57,455 nucleotides of DNA from Saccoglossus kowalevskii (lineage: Eukaryota; Hemichordata; Enteropneusta; Harrimaniidae), in contig NW_003141315.1 in assembly GCF_000003605.2 (NCBI RefSeq), positions 48,548 through 106,002 of the forward strand. The letters run 5' to 3'. Of this stretch, positions 11,003-24,600 are shown one piece after another; the first letter of the stretch is position 1; each line of letters starts with the position of its first letter. Below the pieces are notes generated by a model. It had not been told where the DNA came from. It did no database searches and saw nothing but the letters and a program-made list of their open reading frames with translations. Both the position numbers and the translations under genes were made by a program.

Positions 11003-13650
11003 GCCAACTTCGTATGTAAGACTTATTGCTACTGGAATATATCGTTTCTTAGTTAAAATAAATTGTAATGTATTTGCATGTATATGTATCTTACATGGTA
11101 CTGTTCCTAAAATAATCAATAAAAATCATCACTTACGACTTATAGTGATAATATTTAATCATCTAAAAATTGTGAATTGGTTTATGATTTACAAGCACGA
11201 ATATAAAGTATGAGTTGATGCTCTTTATTTCAGTGAGCATTGTATTCAATCTCAGTATTTGGCAAATTTAAATTCGACTAATACTGCCTAACCATAACTT
11301 TGTTTATCATTAATGTTAACTGTCCTAATATTACCTTTCAAATTGTGTTAATTCACGTTTATATTTAGTTAAAGTGTGTTTTCCGTGTTTTCATTACCAT
11401 GTTTTCATTATACTATTCGTATTTTGTAATTCTACTTATTATTTGACTTTCTTTGTATCAAACTAGTGTCATTATGTTTCATTTTCAATGTGTAAAGCTC
11501 TTACTATAAATCAGTTATTGTCATAAATATAACTTCTGTAATGTTGAATTTGACATAGTTTGCATAATCAATAATGGATAAAACAGTCAAAGCATGTTTG
11601 GTTACTGGCCAGTTTTCAAAATTGAAAATATCTAAAAAAATCTGTATGAATCTTTATTTTAAACTAAGCAATGAACATTGAACAAACAACAATAAATGTA
11701 TTTGTTTCATCATTCATTTTTTTACTGTCACCACGTGTCACCTTACTCAGAATTGTAATGTTCTGGAAAATATGTTTCATATTGTAAGAAAAAAATGAAA
11801 TATCTAACACCAATATATTATAATATATACTTTCCATAAGACTTAAGGTAGCGAGAAGGGAAATTTTCACTTTTTTCTTGATTTTTCAAAAATTGATAAA
11901 ACGGTTACTTTAGACCTTGATACATCACCCCAGGTTTACAAAAGATCGAAATTGCGAAATAACGTTGCTCAAATTAGTGTTTTAAAACACTAGCAGAAAA
12001 GACTACAACTGCCGTTTCGTGGATATTTGCATAGTGTTTATCTTTGAAAGGGTTTAAATGATAACATCTTATCTGTATACTCTGTTGTTGACGATTCTGA
12101 TATAACGGGTGATAAGCTTCCAGTTGCAAACAATGCGTGTTTATCTAACGTCCATTGTCAGCATTATTGTCAGTCGAGACTTCGTCGGAGAAACATGGTC
12201 ATACTGTGATAGGTATTTTTGATGGTTAAAAACCTTTCACTTAGGTAACCGGGATTCGGTCGTTTCCACGCTAGGCTGACAAAAGACACACACAAGCTTC
12301 TTTCATGTTCCCAAAACGATTCTCTGCCAAGTCCCTGGTTTTCACCCGAGACAGCATTAAATCCATCTTTATTTCTTGTCACCCCTTAACCAATTACAAT
12401 CAGTATAAGAGACTCCAAGGCCTTGCCTTCAAACAAACAACCAATCACATGAAAGTTTTACACATCATAATCAATTAATTACTCGTCAAGCTGTCTAGAG
12501 AAAACATTTCTATACATTGTCAACACTAACTAATATTGATGGGGTAATAATCTCGCACTAACATTCCACAAAGATACTACCTTAGTTTAAAATCGCAAAC
12601 AACATTGGTTTAGAATTACAGCTACTGTCTTGTATCTTAAAAACTGCAGAGTCATAAGATGTTTTTGGTTGATTTCGACCAGCTCGCCATCTGGTCTTGT
12701 CATTAACCTTTATCAGTATATGTCATGGCAACCACTGTCAAACTGACTGAAATATAAATCATGATAATACAGTACCTATTTCGCCCAACCTTCCGCTTTT
12801 ACATCGACCGCTTATCGCTTAATTTCCGACCACGCGGTCTTGTCGCGTTTTTTTTTCGCTCGCTCGCTCATTGAAAACATTGACCGCTCGCCCAAACACT
12901 GAAAACTGGCACATGGGTGGTCGAAATGGTGGTTTTGATAGTAAAGTGTGAACATACAACTAGTATTAACTATTATTACATTCTGAACGACACTTCAAAT
13001 CAAATAGTTGTATTACACTTGTATCGTGAAAGCAACTGAACTGGGACCTCTTGTTACGTGTTTTGGGCGCTTGTTCTAGATGTAATATTTTTTTTTATTT
13101 TAATGAAGACAGTTCGTGAAAAAAGCCTAGGTAACTCCTTTTGACAGAGCAGAGAAACGAGGAAATGTTAGTGATTAATTCCAAAAATAACGATACCGAA
13201 TCCACATCGGTCCACGTCTGGTAAAATTTGACATTCAATTTTTAAAATTAAGTCACGATCATTGAATGAGCTCGGTCTATACCGTATACGTACCGCAAAA
13301 GTGTTCCCACAAAAAATATTTTCGACTAAAAACGGCCACATGCCCTAAACAAATCGAACAGAGCTTGACATGTATGAATAATTTATTGGGCTTAAATGAA
13401 AAACGTGTCAAATTTAGTTATAGCCATAACTATTTGGTGGCCAGTCGATGAACAATTCAAAACTCAGGATTCACACGGAAGTCCTTCAGGGCTGAAAATC
13501 ATCGACGCTACCTGATCGGAGCACGAACTGGGTCACAGAACCATATTTGTCCGTATTATCAACAGGATTTTGCAAAATAACCACACCCACATTTTCAATC
13601 TTTTTTAGCGCGGAAGTTGCCAACAAATGTAAAAAAAAATCGTGAATTTC
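11003..13650. other. 3' flank of the channel gene; no gene seen
   Basis: AT-rich sequence with likely 3' UTR to about 11130. Short frames on both strands have no domain signal or good splice context. Confidence 0.5.
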
Positions 13651-15340
13651 ACGAGAAAAAAGGTGATGCGGAAGCGGGCATAAAACGATTTAAGCGCGTT
13701 TCAGTGGACAAGTATTTGCAACACAGTGTTTTGAGTTTTGTGAAGTTTTATGGTGTTTTAATGAGTTTATGAGTACGGAATATGATGGGAGGAAGGATGC
13801 CCCACGTGTTTTTAAGAGTTTTGAGATTTGTCGATGTACAGAGATATCGACGTTTTAAGAGTTGTTTTTGTTTATGTGTTGTTTCCGGAATACTTCTGAC
13901 GCTTTTTGAGTTGAGAGCACCTTTGTAACGTTTTTTAATGTCTTTTTGGGACGAGAGGTGGTGCGCTTATATACGTATTGTTTGATAACGCAAGCTTTTG
14001 TTCATGATAACAGGATTATATGTAACTTAGTAGTGCCTATTGTTTTAGTCTTTTCCCGTCTTTTATTGCCAGAGGAGAAATGTGTTATGAAAGCGACTTT
14101 GTCTTGCATTCCGTTCCACGCCGTATGACTTTTGTTTAGATTAACAACTTGTGAGTTCAGTTGAAGTTTATAAGCGTATATGACAGGAGTTTGATTAATA
14201 GCTTGTTTATTCATTGTTTATTAGTTACCGCTTTGCAATGCTTTAACAGAGAGACGCATCCCTGGTAATCACGTGATCATGCTGTCGACTGCAGTGATTG
14301 GCTGATCGCTTGGTTACACCGCCACGCCTTAGTGTTTTGGACCTTTTGATATAGAGTTTGTAACCTTAGTAACGAGAGACAGTGCAGCGAAGGGTTACCT
14401 CAGCCGACCGTTTTGAGAAAAGCTGGCCTATTGGTAACTTTTCCTTTGTTTTTGATTTATAACCGTTGATATTTGTGACTTTATAACCATTGTATTTAGA
14501 CTTATAATCAGTTTATTAATCAGTGTGTTTTACTATTTTTGATTTATACCTTTTTTTATTAGTATTGTATTTAACCCGTATGACGATGAGTAGAGGACGG
14601 TATCTTTGATTTATGAACGTGTTATGCCGGGAGGCATGGCTCAGTTTGAGTGAAGGGATGTATGACGAAATTGTTTTGCGTATCTGTTGATCGACTTAAT
14701 TAGTTGATTACGAGTGAATGGTTGTGTTATGTCTGGCACCGTTTAGGCCATTTGAGGTTCTGGAGGGAACTTGGTTCAGTGATTTGGAACTAATTACGAG
14801 ATAACCGTCGCTATTTGGGCTACTATTTCTGACACTTGGAATTCGCAATTATTAATGTAGTGAACGATTAATCAAAAGATATGACGTATTCAGTACTTAG
14901 TGTGATTGGCTGTATGTTTGAAGGTTACGCCCTAGAGTCTTTTTACTGCTTTGTAATTGGTTAATGTATTGAAAATGAATAAAGTTGTTTTTAGTTGGTT
15001 TTGGCGAGCACACGAGGACAGAGGCAGTCCAGTCCTGGAGAGTCTCTGGGCGAGTCTTGGACAGTCTTGGGCTAGTCTTGAGTCAGCCTTGCGATAGTCT
15101 TGGGAACTTTTCCCCAGAGCGCTGTGTCTTGATCGACTAAGATGAGAGTTGAAACGTATTTCGTTGTGTGCGTCTATTTGACTGTAAGGTTTAAGTTACG
15201 TTCCCGATCCCGCACCTCAAGGGGACGCGACATAGAGACGAGACGAGTTTCCCCCTGGCACGTGTGGAAACCCCAGAGGAGAAGAATTTCCCCCCTGATA
15301 ATAGTATTACAATGGGATTTGGGAGATGATTACCAATGAT
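13650..15340 (+). mobile_element. Possible LTR-retrotransposon-derived sequence
   Basis: A G/T-biased block unlike its surroundings. AATAAAG at about 14980 is followed by TTTTGGCGAGCACACGAGG, which resembles the end of an LTR and a primer-binding site, then a string of degenerate ~11-bp AGTCTTGG repeats (15030-15110). No reverse transcriptase or second LTR was found, so the assignment is weak. Confidence 0.25.
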
Positions 15341-15524
15341 ATTGTTACAAGATAAATAATTTGCTTCATTGAACACATACAAAATGCATATTTCCACTGA
15401 GATCAGTGACCTTTGAATGTGTATCACCAGTGATCAGTCAAGTAGAAACAGTCAAAATATTTTATCAGATATTTTAAATTTTTGCATTTTATTTTCATAC
15501 AGGACATCTGTTGTTCATACACGG

Positions 15525-15853
15525 AGATTCCCGTTACGATCAGCAATATGCGTTGTCGACTCGACTCGCCCTATGACTGACCTTGTCTTTGTACATCAAA
15601 ATAATTATTCCATTAACTCCAAGTGAGTATACACGGCAGCTAGGATTTCACGTTCAAAAGGATTGATTTTGTTTTAAGGTGCGGTCGCCTCTTGTGCATG
15701 CGGCAGACAGACATATCGAGTCGTTGTTTACAAACAAGCATCTATTCGTGAGTCTTCTCGTTTTCAGCATGCGTTGTTATCGTCGCTTGGGTTTCAATCC
15801 CTCGCATGCGCAGGTGACGATTCGTCTGCTTTGAAATTAATATACCATTATAA
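15525..15853 (+). repeat. Duplicated block, copy 1 (contains MITE family A)
   Basis: This ~325 bp segment recurs in the same orientation at 19712-20033 with few differences. It starts AGATTCCCGTTACGATCAG and ends just past the MITE-A terminus (CGTCTGCTTTGAAATTAA). The MITE occupies 15673-15836. Similarity extends well outside the MITE, so this is a longer mobile unit or a segmental copy. Confidence 0.88.
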
Positions 15854-16359
15854 ATTACAATTCTAATAATGAATGCATTGTTTAAATGGCATATGGTTCA
15901 GTCAGCTGATTGGAAACACACCATGAGTTGGTTTGAGAAGGAGTTAGTTAATATCTTCACCTTCACAGAATTACTAATATGGATAATGTAGATAACTATA
16001 TTTCTTATGAGAGGTGGAAAACGGATGTAACGACAAGATAGCAAACGATCAAAGTGTATTTTTGAAAACAAACTCAGTAAGAGACGTCAGAGAGAGGTTT
16101 AGCCCTTCAAGATGGCAATTGTTTTTTTTTACATTTTGCACTCCGACCTGCAAGAAAATTGTCAATTGGCTGGTTGCTGCGTCAAGTGAACTTTGGCATC
16201 AAGCCATTCGCAAGGAACGCCGGGAACGAGTGAATGATGTCAATAGATTGCACCCCCAAGAAGCCTGGGCGAAAATCTGCGGCCATGATTTTTTTTTACT
16301 GGCAAAAAATTTACCAGCAGTTTGCAAGGAAAATAGACAAGTAATATACTATTTAATAC

Positions 16360-16540
16360 ATAAAAATGGCAGAATATATCTTTTCAACAGTAAATTTTGT
16401 TAAGTGTTAATATTGGCATGTATAAACATCGTATTGCTAAGCAAACCGAGATACCCACCTGACAAAATGGTGGATCTCGGCATCTAATAACAAACAATTG
16501 TGGCGCAATTACTTACTGTTAAATCGTAAATATGTATGCA
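16360..16540 (+). mobile_element. LINE-like repeat fragment, copy 1
   Basis: The reverse complement of this stretch recurs at 20335-20510. Shared landmarks are AAGCAAACCGAGATACC and AACAAACAATTGTGGC. One frame reads LWRNYLLLNRKY, similar to the tail after the reverse-transcriptase domain in many LINEs. Its ORF is broken. Confidence 0.45.
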
Positions 16541-17339
16541 AATGTAACTTAAACTTAATATCTATTTAAATTAGATATGGTCAATTGCATGTTATTTCAT
16601 GTATTTCCTGATATGTGAAATTCAAGCACTTAGTTGTACAAATGCTGCTGAGTGGGCAGACTACAACTAGAGTCACAACCTTCAATCTCCCTTGGCCTTA
16701 TGAAATAAAAAAATCTCTGTTTCCGGTAACTCCATATACCCATTTTTTGGGGGGGAAAAATAATATATTTGTTAATGTACTTAAAATTATTTATTTAAAA
16801 CTAAATTAGGTATGGTCAATTGCATTATAGTTTTTTATTTCACGTACTTTCTGATAGGTAAAAATCAAACACTTAGTTGTACTGATGAGAATATTTTGAA
16901 AACCAACTTAGATGTCTTTTTTCACATGATTATGTTAAACCTTGATTGCGTTATATATACGTAAGTAGCGCCCGCTAGTGATGAAATGCCTCTGTTAGCG
17001 GATTTGTTTGTCATTTAAACTATACCAAATCATTGTAAACAACGTCCCTTGCATCCAACTATGTCACCGAAGTGTGCGACTTACAGAAACATTAAATTTG
17101 GAAACATCTCGTTTTGCCATTTTATTAGTTTTTAATCACTAGTGCAATGTGAGTGTTTTGAAATATTTGCTATATCACAAAGCATCGTACAAATTCACCA
17201 ATAATTCAACGACTTCTTTTAACAATCATCCTATGACAATTTTTTAATTATGCATTGATATAATATATTAAAAATTCAAAAAAATGGCAATATTGATTGG
17301 GTATAATAAGTATTATATTATACAAGTATATTGATGGTG

Positions 17340-17990
17340 TTAATCCATTGATTTGATTGGTTCAAACACAAAATTTGCATATGCAATCCATGGTATATTG
17401 GCTGTCCCGTAGCGGTGCTCGAATTCAAGCTGACAAAATTGCAGTGAAATTGCACCCGGGTAATTGCCATCTGTTTCATAGAACACGGGACAACCCAGGA
17501 TTCGACGACGATATATGGTATTGTAATTCTCCACTATGGGTAAATACATTACATGAGATGATGAAGGTAATTTCGAAAGCTACAGATTTGTGCCGAGTGC
17601 ACACCAACCACTGTATTAGAGCGACGGCGTGCAAAGTCTTTCTTTCGGACGGAGTTGAGACAAGGCATATCATGTACGTGTCACAAAAACGATGCGACAA
17701 TCTGATCTTACACCATCACACTTACGCCAGAACAACGACAAAACTTGTCAGTCATACTGTCACAAAACTTTGGTTATACCAAAGGTATCCAGGTCAGATG
17801 TTGGAACTGAGGTCGCCGTACATGACACACCGCGTCCCGCCGCGTCTCAAATTTCGGTCGAACCAAGTACCACTGAACGTCAAATATCCACATTTACAAG
17901 TAGTATAATGAGTCACAAAACCGGTTTATTTCACAACTGTACATTTAATGGGCAAATTACAATCCAAATTGAACAAAAACCGGAATGAAA
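17340..17990 (+). pseudogene. Crypton-type tyrosine recombinase remnant (DUF3504-like), frameshifted
   Basis: The frame from 17357 gives WYCNSPLWVNTLHEMMK, then TNHCIRATACKVFLSDGVE and TRHIMYVS, closely following the C-terminal catalytic part of Crypton recombinases and their domesticated relatives. The H-x-x-R pair is present (His codon at 17609). The usual second histidine (GHK) is replaced, reading SQKR. Similarity then appears to shift into another frame (17692-17988), which ends with a HNCTFNGQITI block like the typical C-terminus. The N-terminal DNA-binding part is absent. A decayed transposase is the best reading; a host gene exon is unlikely given the frameshift. Confidence 0.7.
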
Positions 17991-18335
17991 ACGAGGAAAA
18001 TCCGTTGTTTTAATGTCCCAAACTGTACACGACCCTGTATTTCAAATCACGTTAACGCTGTCAGTAAAAGGTCAGAAAGGTTATCTTTTGTTATGGTAAT
18101 TTGTGTGTTTACGCTACTCTATTCACCGTGGATACGTTTCTTTTTCATGCGGAAGAAAAATTAGTTTGTATTCAATTTGAACTGTGTTGCGCATGTAATT
18201 TTTGTATGCATTCAGCGTACAACTGCATACTATTCTTATAAATATTCAATGTTCAAGGGCCATAATCAGTAGATGAAAGTAAACTCTTTCTTTACTAGTT
18301 TTATCGAATTGTCAATATACTGGTATAATATAAGA

Positions 18336-18489
18336 GCAATAACCCCCCCCCCCCCCCCGCCGAAGTTGGGTATACCATTTGATATTGCACAATTCACTCC
18401 ATATATGCACTCGCCTGCGGCTCGTGCATATATGTCGTGAATAGTGCATTATCTCGTGGTATACCCGCCTTCGGCGGGAGTTATTGCTT
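18336..18489. mobile_element. Palindromic MITE (family E) with poly-C tract
   Basis: Inverted ends GCAATAAC...CCGCCGAAG...GGGTATACCA and TGGTATACCCGCCTTCGGCGG...GTTATTGC. A C16 run (18343-18358) has expanded inside the left arm. The inner arms CGGCTCGTGCATATATG and CATATATGCACTCGCC also pair. Confidence 0.8.
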
Positions 18490-19711
18490 AAATACTAAAC
18501 GCATACTTAATGTCAGCTTCCTTTATTTCATGTTTTGTGATATTACCTCAAACCCTGCAAATGGAAGTGTGCATGGAATCATGGGAAGAAACGGTGTGCA
18601 TTGTGCAATCTGTCATAAAGGTGATTGACAGGTCATACTTGTATTCAACTTTGGGAGGACAGTGGGTTCGACCAGGTGTGCTTGTAATTTACATAACAAC
18701 GGGTGTTTACAACTTGAGAAGTTTGAATAACAAAGGATTTTTATGATCTACTGAGTTGCCTAAGCGACACAGCTGCTAGCAAGATTACATTCTGATTGGA
18801 TCATGGGGAAACCCAGATGGTGCCACTGCCTATAAATTGGACAGACTCAGGACAGTTTGGAGCTCGTCGATCATTTCAACTTGGTGTCCGTCACTTCAAC
18901 TTGCTTACCTGTGTGTTCTGCTACGATACGATATTACAGGCTACAACCATCATGCTGTGGGACTTGTATGAACTGCTCTTCAATCTCCTGCTTCCAGCGG
19001 TGCCCTCCAGAATACCAGCGTTTCTCTGCAAGCAAGACTCCAGTATTTTTTCGTTGTTGTGTTATCACCAATGAGAGTTATCCCTAAGCAATCCCCTATT
19101 TTAGTGACTTTATTCATTGTATTTTTCTGTGCTTTATTTCTTGTAATTATTTTGAGAGGTATTAAAGCCAGGAGCTTTAACTCGATATTTTGGCGTATGT
19201 GCATTTCATTTCCAGTACTATTGTCTTGTCAAACGATTACTAGCAGTGAAAGAACCCCGTGTCCAGTGTGAGTTCCGTGGGTGGCCCTCTCAATTGTGAT
19301 AAGCAATTACTGTGACTGATAGTATTGTGTCAAAATGGTACATTGGATTTTTCTCTAATAACATGGTAGACATCATCACCACGAGAAGAGTATGACTTGG
19401 GACATACACGGTCTACATACAATAAATAACCTTTGACATAATTATTAGCTTATGATGTCACCACAAGAATATAAATCAATTAAATGACACATATGAGCAA
19501 TACATTTGTTTTGAATAGACCAATACTACTTGTTTTATTTTTCGACACGAGTAATTGGACGAATATGGTCAACTTTTAGTTGAACTACAGGCTGCTGTGT
19601 TTGAACACTTTAGGTATATTCAAGATACCTATAAAAAAAGACGCATATCAACAATAAATTCCGATTGTATATACCGATGAAGTATTGTAGTAGGTTCAGA
19701 ACAAACCCGAT

Positions 19712-20033
19712 AGATTCCCCTTACGATCAGCAATATGCGTTGTCGGCTCGACTCTCCCTATGACTGACCTTGTCTTTGTACATCAAAATAATTATTCCAT
19801 TAACGCCAAGTGAGTATACACGGCAGCTAGGATTTCACGTTCAAGGGGATTGATTTTGTTTTAAGGTGCGGTCGCCTCTCGTGCATGCGGCAGACAGACA
19901 TATCGAGTCGTTGTTTACAAACAAGCATCTATTCGTGAGTCTTTCAGCATGCGTTGTTATCGTCGCTTGGGTTTCAATCCCTCGCATGCGCAGGTGACGA
20001 TTCGTCTGCTTTGAAATTAATATACCATTGTAA
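19712..20033 (+). repeat. Duplicated block, copy 2 (contains MITE family A)
   Basis: Direct repeat of 15525-15853. The MITE lies at 19860-20016. One short deletion relative to copy 1 removes CTCGTTT near 19940. The two copies sit on either side of the Crypton remnant. Confidence 0.88.
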
Positions 20034-20164
20034 AATCAGTAAGAGGCGTCATGTCATCTATGTCGAAATGAGAAGTGGATTATTTGCCGATCACTGCTAC
20101 ATACCCTTATTTGGTGTCTGTACATCGCATTTAGTCCCGTTGGTGATTGTTATTATGCATGACT

Positions 20165-20510
20165 AGAAGTTAAAAGATGGCTTACCGAGTATCAAGTCTA
20201 TCTCCCAATAACTGGAGAATATAATAAAAAACTACGTCAATAATATTATAGAGAGATTTAACACCAACTTGTGACCAAGTGTTATCATACTGTGACAACC
20301 TATCAGATTTGTCATGTAATATATGTATCCATTCATCAAATAAGTAATATTTACGATTTAACCGTAAGTAATTGTGCCACAATTGTTTGTTATTAAAAAC
20401 AGAGATCCACCATTTTGTCGGGTAGGTATCTCGGTTTGCTTGGCAATACGATGTTTATACATGTTAATATTAACACTGTTGAAAAGATATACTCTACCAT
20501 TTTTAGTGGG
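20165..20510 (-). mobile_element. LINE-like repeat fragment, copy 2
   Basis: Minus-strand open frame 20382-20182 reads LNRKYYLFDEWIHILHDK and then SQYDNTWSQVGVKSLYN, resembling the post-RT tail of non-LTR retrotransposons. The part 20335-20510 is inverted relative to 16360-16540. It is truncated and has no RT core. Confidence 0.45.
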
Positions 20511-21608
20511 GAATTCCTTAGTATTGAGCTAAAAAGGTTGAATTAAAATATACTTTCCATGTATCAACCATTTCAGTGAATCACAGGATTTCAACAGTGT
20601 TCAGTTTTTGCATTTTTGTTTCAGAGTATGAAATCTGAAATCTTGAATCTTATATTTTGGTTTGGAGAATACAGAGGCGAAACGTGTCTTTGTATTATAT
20701 ATGTTACTGTGATTCACATTATCAATACGATATCATTTTTTTTATTATAATATTTTTCTCATTTGTAATCTATATTTGGATTGACTGTATTTTTTTAGTC
20801 GAGTATTCATGAACAATCAGGAAAATATTAAAAACTAAACAGATCGAATTGGATTGTCAACCCTTAAGTGAGTGAGTGATTTTTCTATCTGCCAATTTAC
20901 TATAAAATTGTGTTTAGAATTTTGTATTAATTATTTTTACATGAGGACATGCAACGCATTGTCATCTAGTTACATTATTACATAAATGTGTCGTTGAAAA
21001 GGCGTGTTGAGGAATCCATATAAATAAACAAACAAACAAACAAACAAAGATTGACGCTTCAGGTATTTGTTTATTTAAAAGATTCGAAAACAACATGAAA
21101 ATAAGAAAAAAATAATAATAATCTATCAATAATATGAATATATTCTCCATAATATATTCTCATTGTTCCTTCTATTTTTTAATCCATTACACGATATTTT
21201 CTGGTAATAGTTTTGTTGTCAGAATATTCGATATATACATAGTCCTGGGTTAAATTATACATCAGATTTTGAAAACAATTATAGTATTACGGATATAAAA
21301 AAAAGGCGAAATTTAATTCTACTTCCCGATAATTTGAGTTTTCTATGCTTAAAAATGTGTCAAAAAATAGAAGCTCTGTACTTCAGAGTGTAAATTCAAA
21401 ATTCAGTCGTTATAGCAATTTTGCAGGACCCATGTGGAAATCGCTCATACACCACTTTTCGGGCGCCGGTAAATACACTGTATTAAAATAATCACGAGGA
21501 TTTCACGACGAGTCTAATTGATTCGAACAGTTTTCAATGGTTATAGTTGTTATATCATTGCTTCTCCCCCACCTCCCTCATACGGTTAACCAGAGTAACA
21601 CAATACTG
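20511..21608. other. Non-coding stretch with AAAC microsatellite
   Basis: AT-rich sequence with (AAAC)n at 21027-21047 and no coding signal. It would include the 3' UTR of the minus-strand Rab gene that ends at 21609. Confidence 0.5.
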
Positions 21609-24600
21609 CTAACAGCATCTGTTAGTGCGTGGGTGTTGGATCGTTCGTTCCAGCCCGTAAACCACCGTTGTCGTCGGTTCAACTGTTGGTTCTGATTTGG
21701 GAAGTTTTTTTACTGTAATATGAGACAGAAACAAAAACGGTAATATTAAATGATATATCCGATATTGAGAATAAATTATATAATTCTAAATTAATATTAT
21801 TGTAACCCAGCCTGCCCAACAGTAATAGTTATCACTTTTTTAATGCATATTATTTTAAAATCGCACAATAACAATATATAACGTCTTGTTTGTGAATAAC
21901 CTGCTTAATGTGATTACATGGAGTATTACATTTGGTAATGAGATTTTCATGGATGAATAGAAAACAAATACAACAGCGTGACACAGTTTTCAAAAGTAGG
22001 ACATGCCGTGATACAAATCAAAACAAGAAAATTATTTACCAAAGCATTGTATGAGAATATGACGAACTACAAAAACAACAACAACAACAAATACAAAAAG
22101 TGAAAATAAAAAATACATATAACAAATACAATAGAACGCAATTGAATACGATCGAATACTATACATACAATACAATTAGGCTAGTGCAAGAGTTACAAAA
22201 CATTAAAGGGCGGTGGTCGACGCGCTGCGCACGTGCGACGTGTGTGTTGATAAATATTGATTTTCCCACAATACAATGCGCTTTTCTAATGAAAATCACA
22301 AATATGAGGTTTGACCTGGGCGCGACTTGCACAGATTGCCGCCGGAGACTCCTTCGAAACCTTCCAATCACCTACAATTATTTCCTGATTAAAGCTTGGT
22401 CACGTCTCATTTTGTACTCGTTGATCTGCGCAACAGTCAAAGTCCCCATCCTTGTTTATATGAGACTCGTATGCCTCGCGCATGCGTGGCGCGACGATTT
22501 CCACCCTATAAGAATTGCAGAAACCTACCAAGTTCCATAAATACATCATTGACATTCAGTCCAGTCTTCGCCGACGTTTCCATAAACATAAGGCCATTAG
22601 CTTTGGCGTACGACTGTGCTTCCTGTGAATAAAAACCAATATTTTTTGTTTATATGCAAATGATAATCGTTTGTGTACTGTTTTTGTGGACTTACAGACG
22701 AAACCAACAGGATGTTGTCATTAAAATTGCTCTGGATAAGATCAGAATAACATAATTACCTACTTTTTTTCAAAATATTGTTGATTACCTGCAGACTTTT
22801 GTCTACAGTATTTACCTTACTTCTACGTGTAAATATATAGGTACTGTAGACAAAGTTTACCGGTAATTGACAATATTTTGAAACAAATTAGATAACCAGT
22901 TGTTTCAATTTTAAAACATCCAGAGCAATTACAATGACATTATTCAACGGTTGCTCTTTTACAAGAACACCAAATCCAATTGCAAGAAAAAAAATATTTA
23001 TAGGAAATATTTTTATATCTTAGAAGTTATGGGCAAATTTGTATAAGATTGTTATGGAAGTTTACCAATGCGAGAAAGACTAATCGATTACACTTTGGAA
23101 GAAATCTTGGCCACGTTGCCATCAAGCCATGGACGTTTTGTCTGTCTTTCTGCGGGCGGGTTAGTGCAAGAGTGTTTGTTGGATGTAATAATAAAGCTAA
23201 TGCAGTACACAGTTGAACTGATTCTTTTCTTGTGATATTAAACCTAAATAATCGTCACCGTTCCATTCTTACCTCAGAGTCAACCATTCGTTCATCTTCA
23301 AGGTCAGCCTTATTGCCAGCCAGTGCAATTATAATGAGAACACCTCTCTCAGTACTTTCTTTAAGCTCTTTCACCCAAGACTTGGCTCGCTCATATGAGT
23401 TCTGCATTCAATGGACAGAGATACTCGGATTTAGCGATTAAACATGAGAGTAATATTCGGGTAATATTGCCACGTGAATTACAAAATTATCTCTACACTG
23501 AATTCATTTTATTTCGAACTTAGAAAGTCAGATGTAATAAATAGTAAAGATATTTGTGATGAACAAACTTTACAAGGAAATCAATGGCATCGCGTCACCT
23601 GTCGATGGCCGGGTAATTCGGTACTGCTGTTAAAACTCAATATTGTAATTTATTTAATTTATTGGTTACGACCCATTAGAATATTATCTCGAACTATTTC
23701 CAATCAAGTCAGACAATTTGTGAAGTTGTGCTTGAATACCTGACACACAATTCCCGTACTTGGCTTGAATATGTACGTTGTCGTTTACTCCGGTCTTACG
23801 CCCAGAGAGTAAGTGTATATTCATTGCATTGGATCAATTGTTATAACCTGACTAAAGTGCTACAGTTTAAACCTATCAATCAATAATTTCGATCTCTCAG
23901 TGGTGATTGTAGGTAATCGTAGAATGAGAGTTCGTACATGGTGCATATATTAACGGCTCGACAAATGGTTGGTAATTATTAACATTATACACATTGTTTT
24001 TGCATGTCAACAACGTTACTATGCACTCGAGTAAAGCATTAAATTATCATACCGGTTAGGACTACCTGCATATAAATCCTTGAAAATATACAAAGATGGG
24101 ACTGCAAAAAATCGCCACTGTACGAAATTCTGGGCCTAAACCATCGATTGTACCTTGATCAGATAATCTGATCCATATCCCATAATACTCTCTATTGTGG
24201 GGATGGAACAAATAATATTTGAACCATTGAAATACAACGCCTCCTCGATTTAACAACATTGTGTCTTTTTCTATTCGTAGACTGTCGACAGTTCTCGGGC
24301 CTAATAAAGACACTTTTTTTCAAACGCCGTAGGCGTGTTAACAAAATGCCGAAGGCATTTAAAGCCATAAGGTGCCATAAGGTCCGAGAGACTGTTATAG
24401 CATTCAACGCCCTCATGCGGTATTACGTAGAAATTGCCCGGTGACGTTTCTGTTGAGACTTGTCACTCAAACTACAACTACTTCCTGTTTATTGGTGACC
24501 CGTTTCGCTCATGATTGGTTGAATGGTCTCAGCAGGAACGTCACCGGGCAATTTTCAAGTAATGCCACATGAGGGCGTTACATGCTATAACAGTCTCCCG

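Noticed and set aside
16014-16403. 129-codon plus-strand frame next to the LINE-like piece
   Set aside because: Only its last 15 codons overlap the repeated segment; the rest matches nothing I recognise and has no splice context.
22100-22540. 146-codon plus-strand frame
   Set aside because: Lies across MITE family B and antisense to a Rab exon; no domain.
24259-24444. Basic 61-codon frame
   Set aside because: Inside the palindromic MITE arm.
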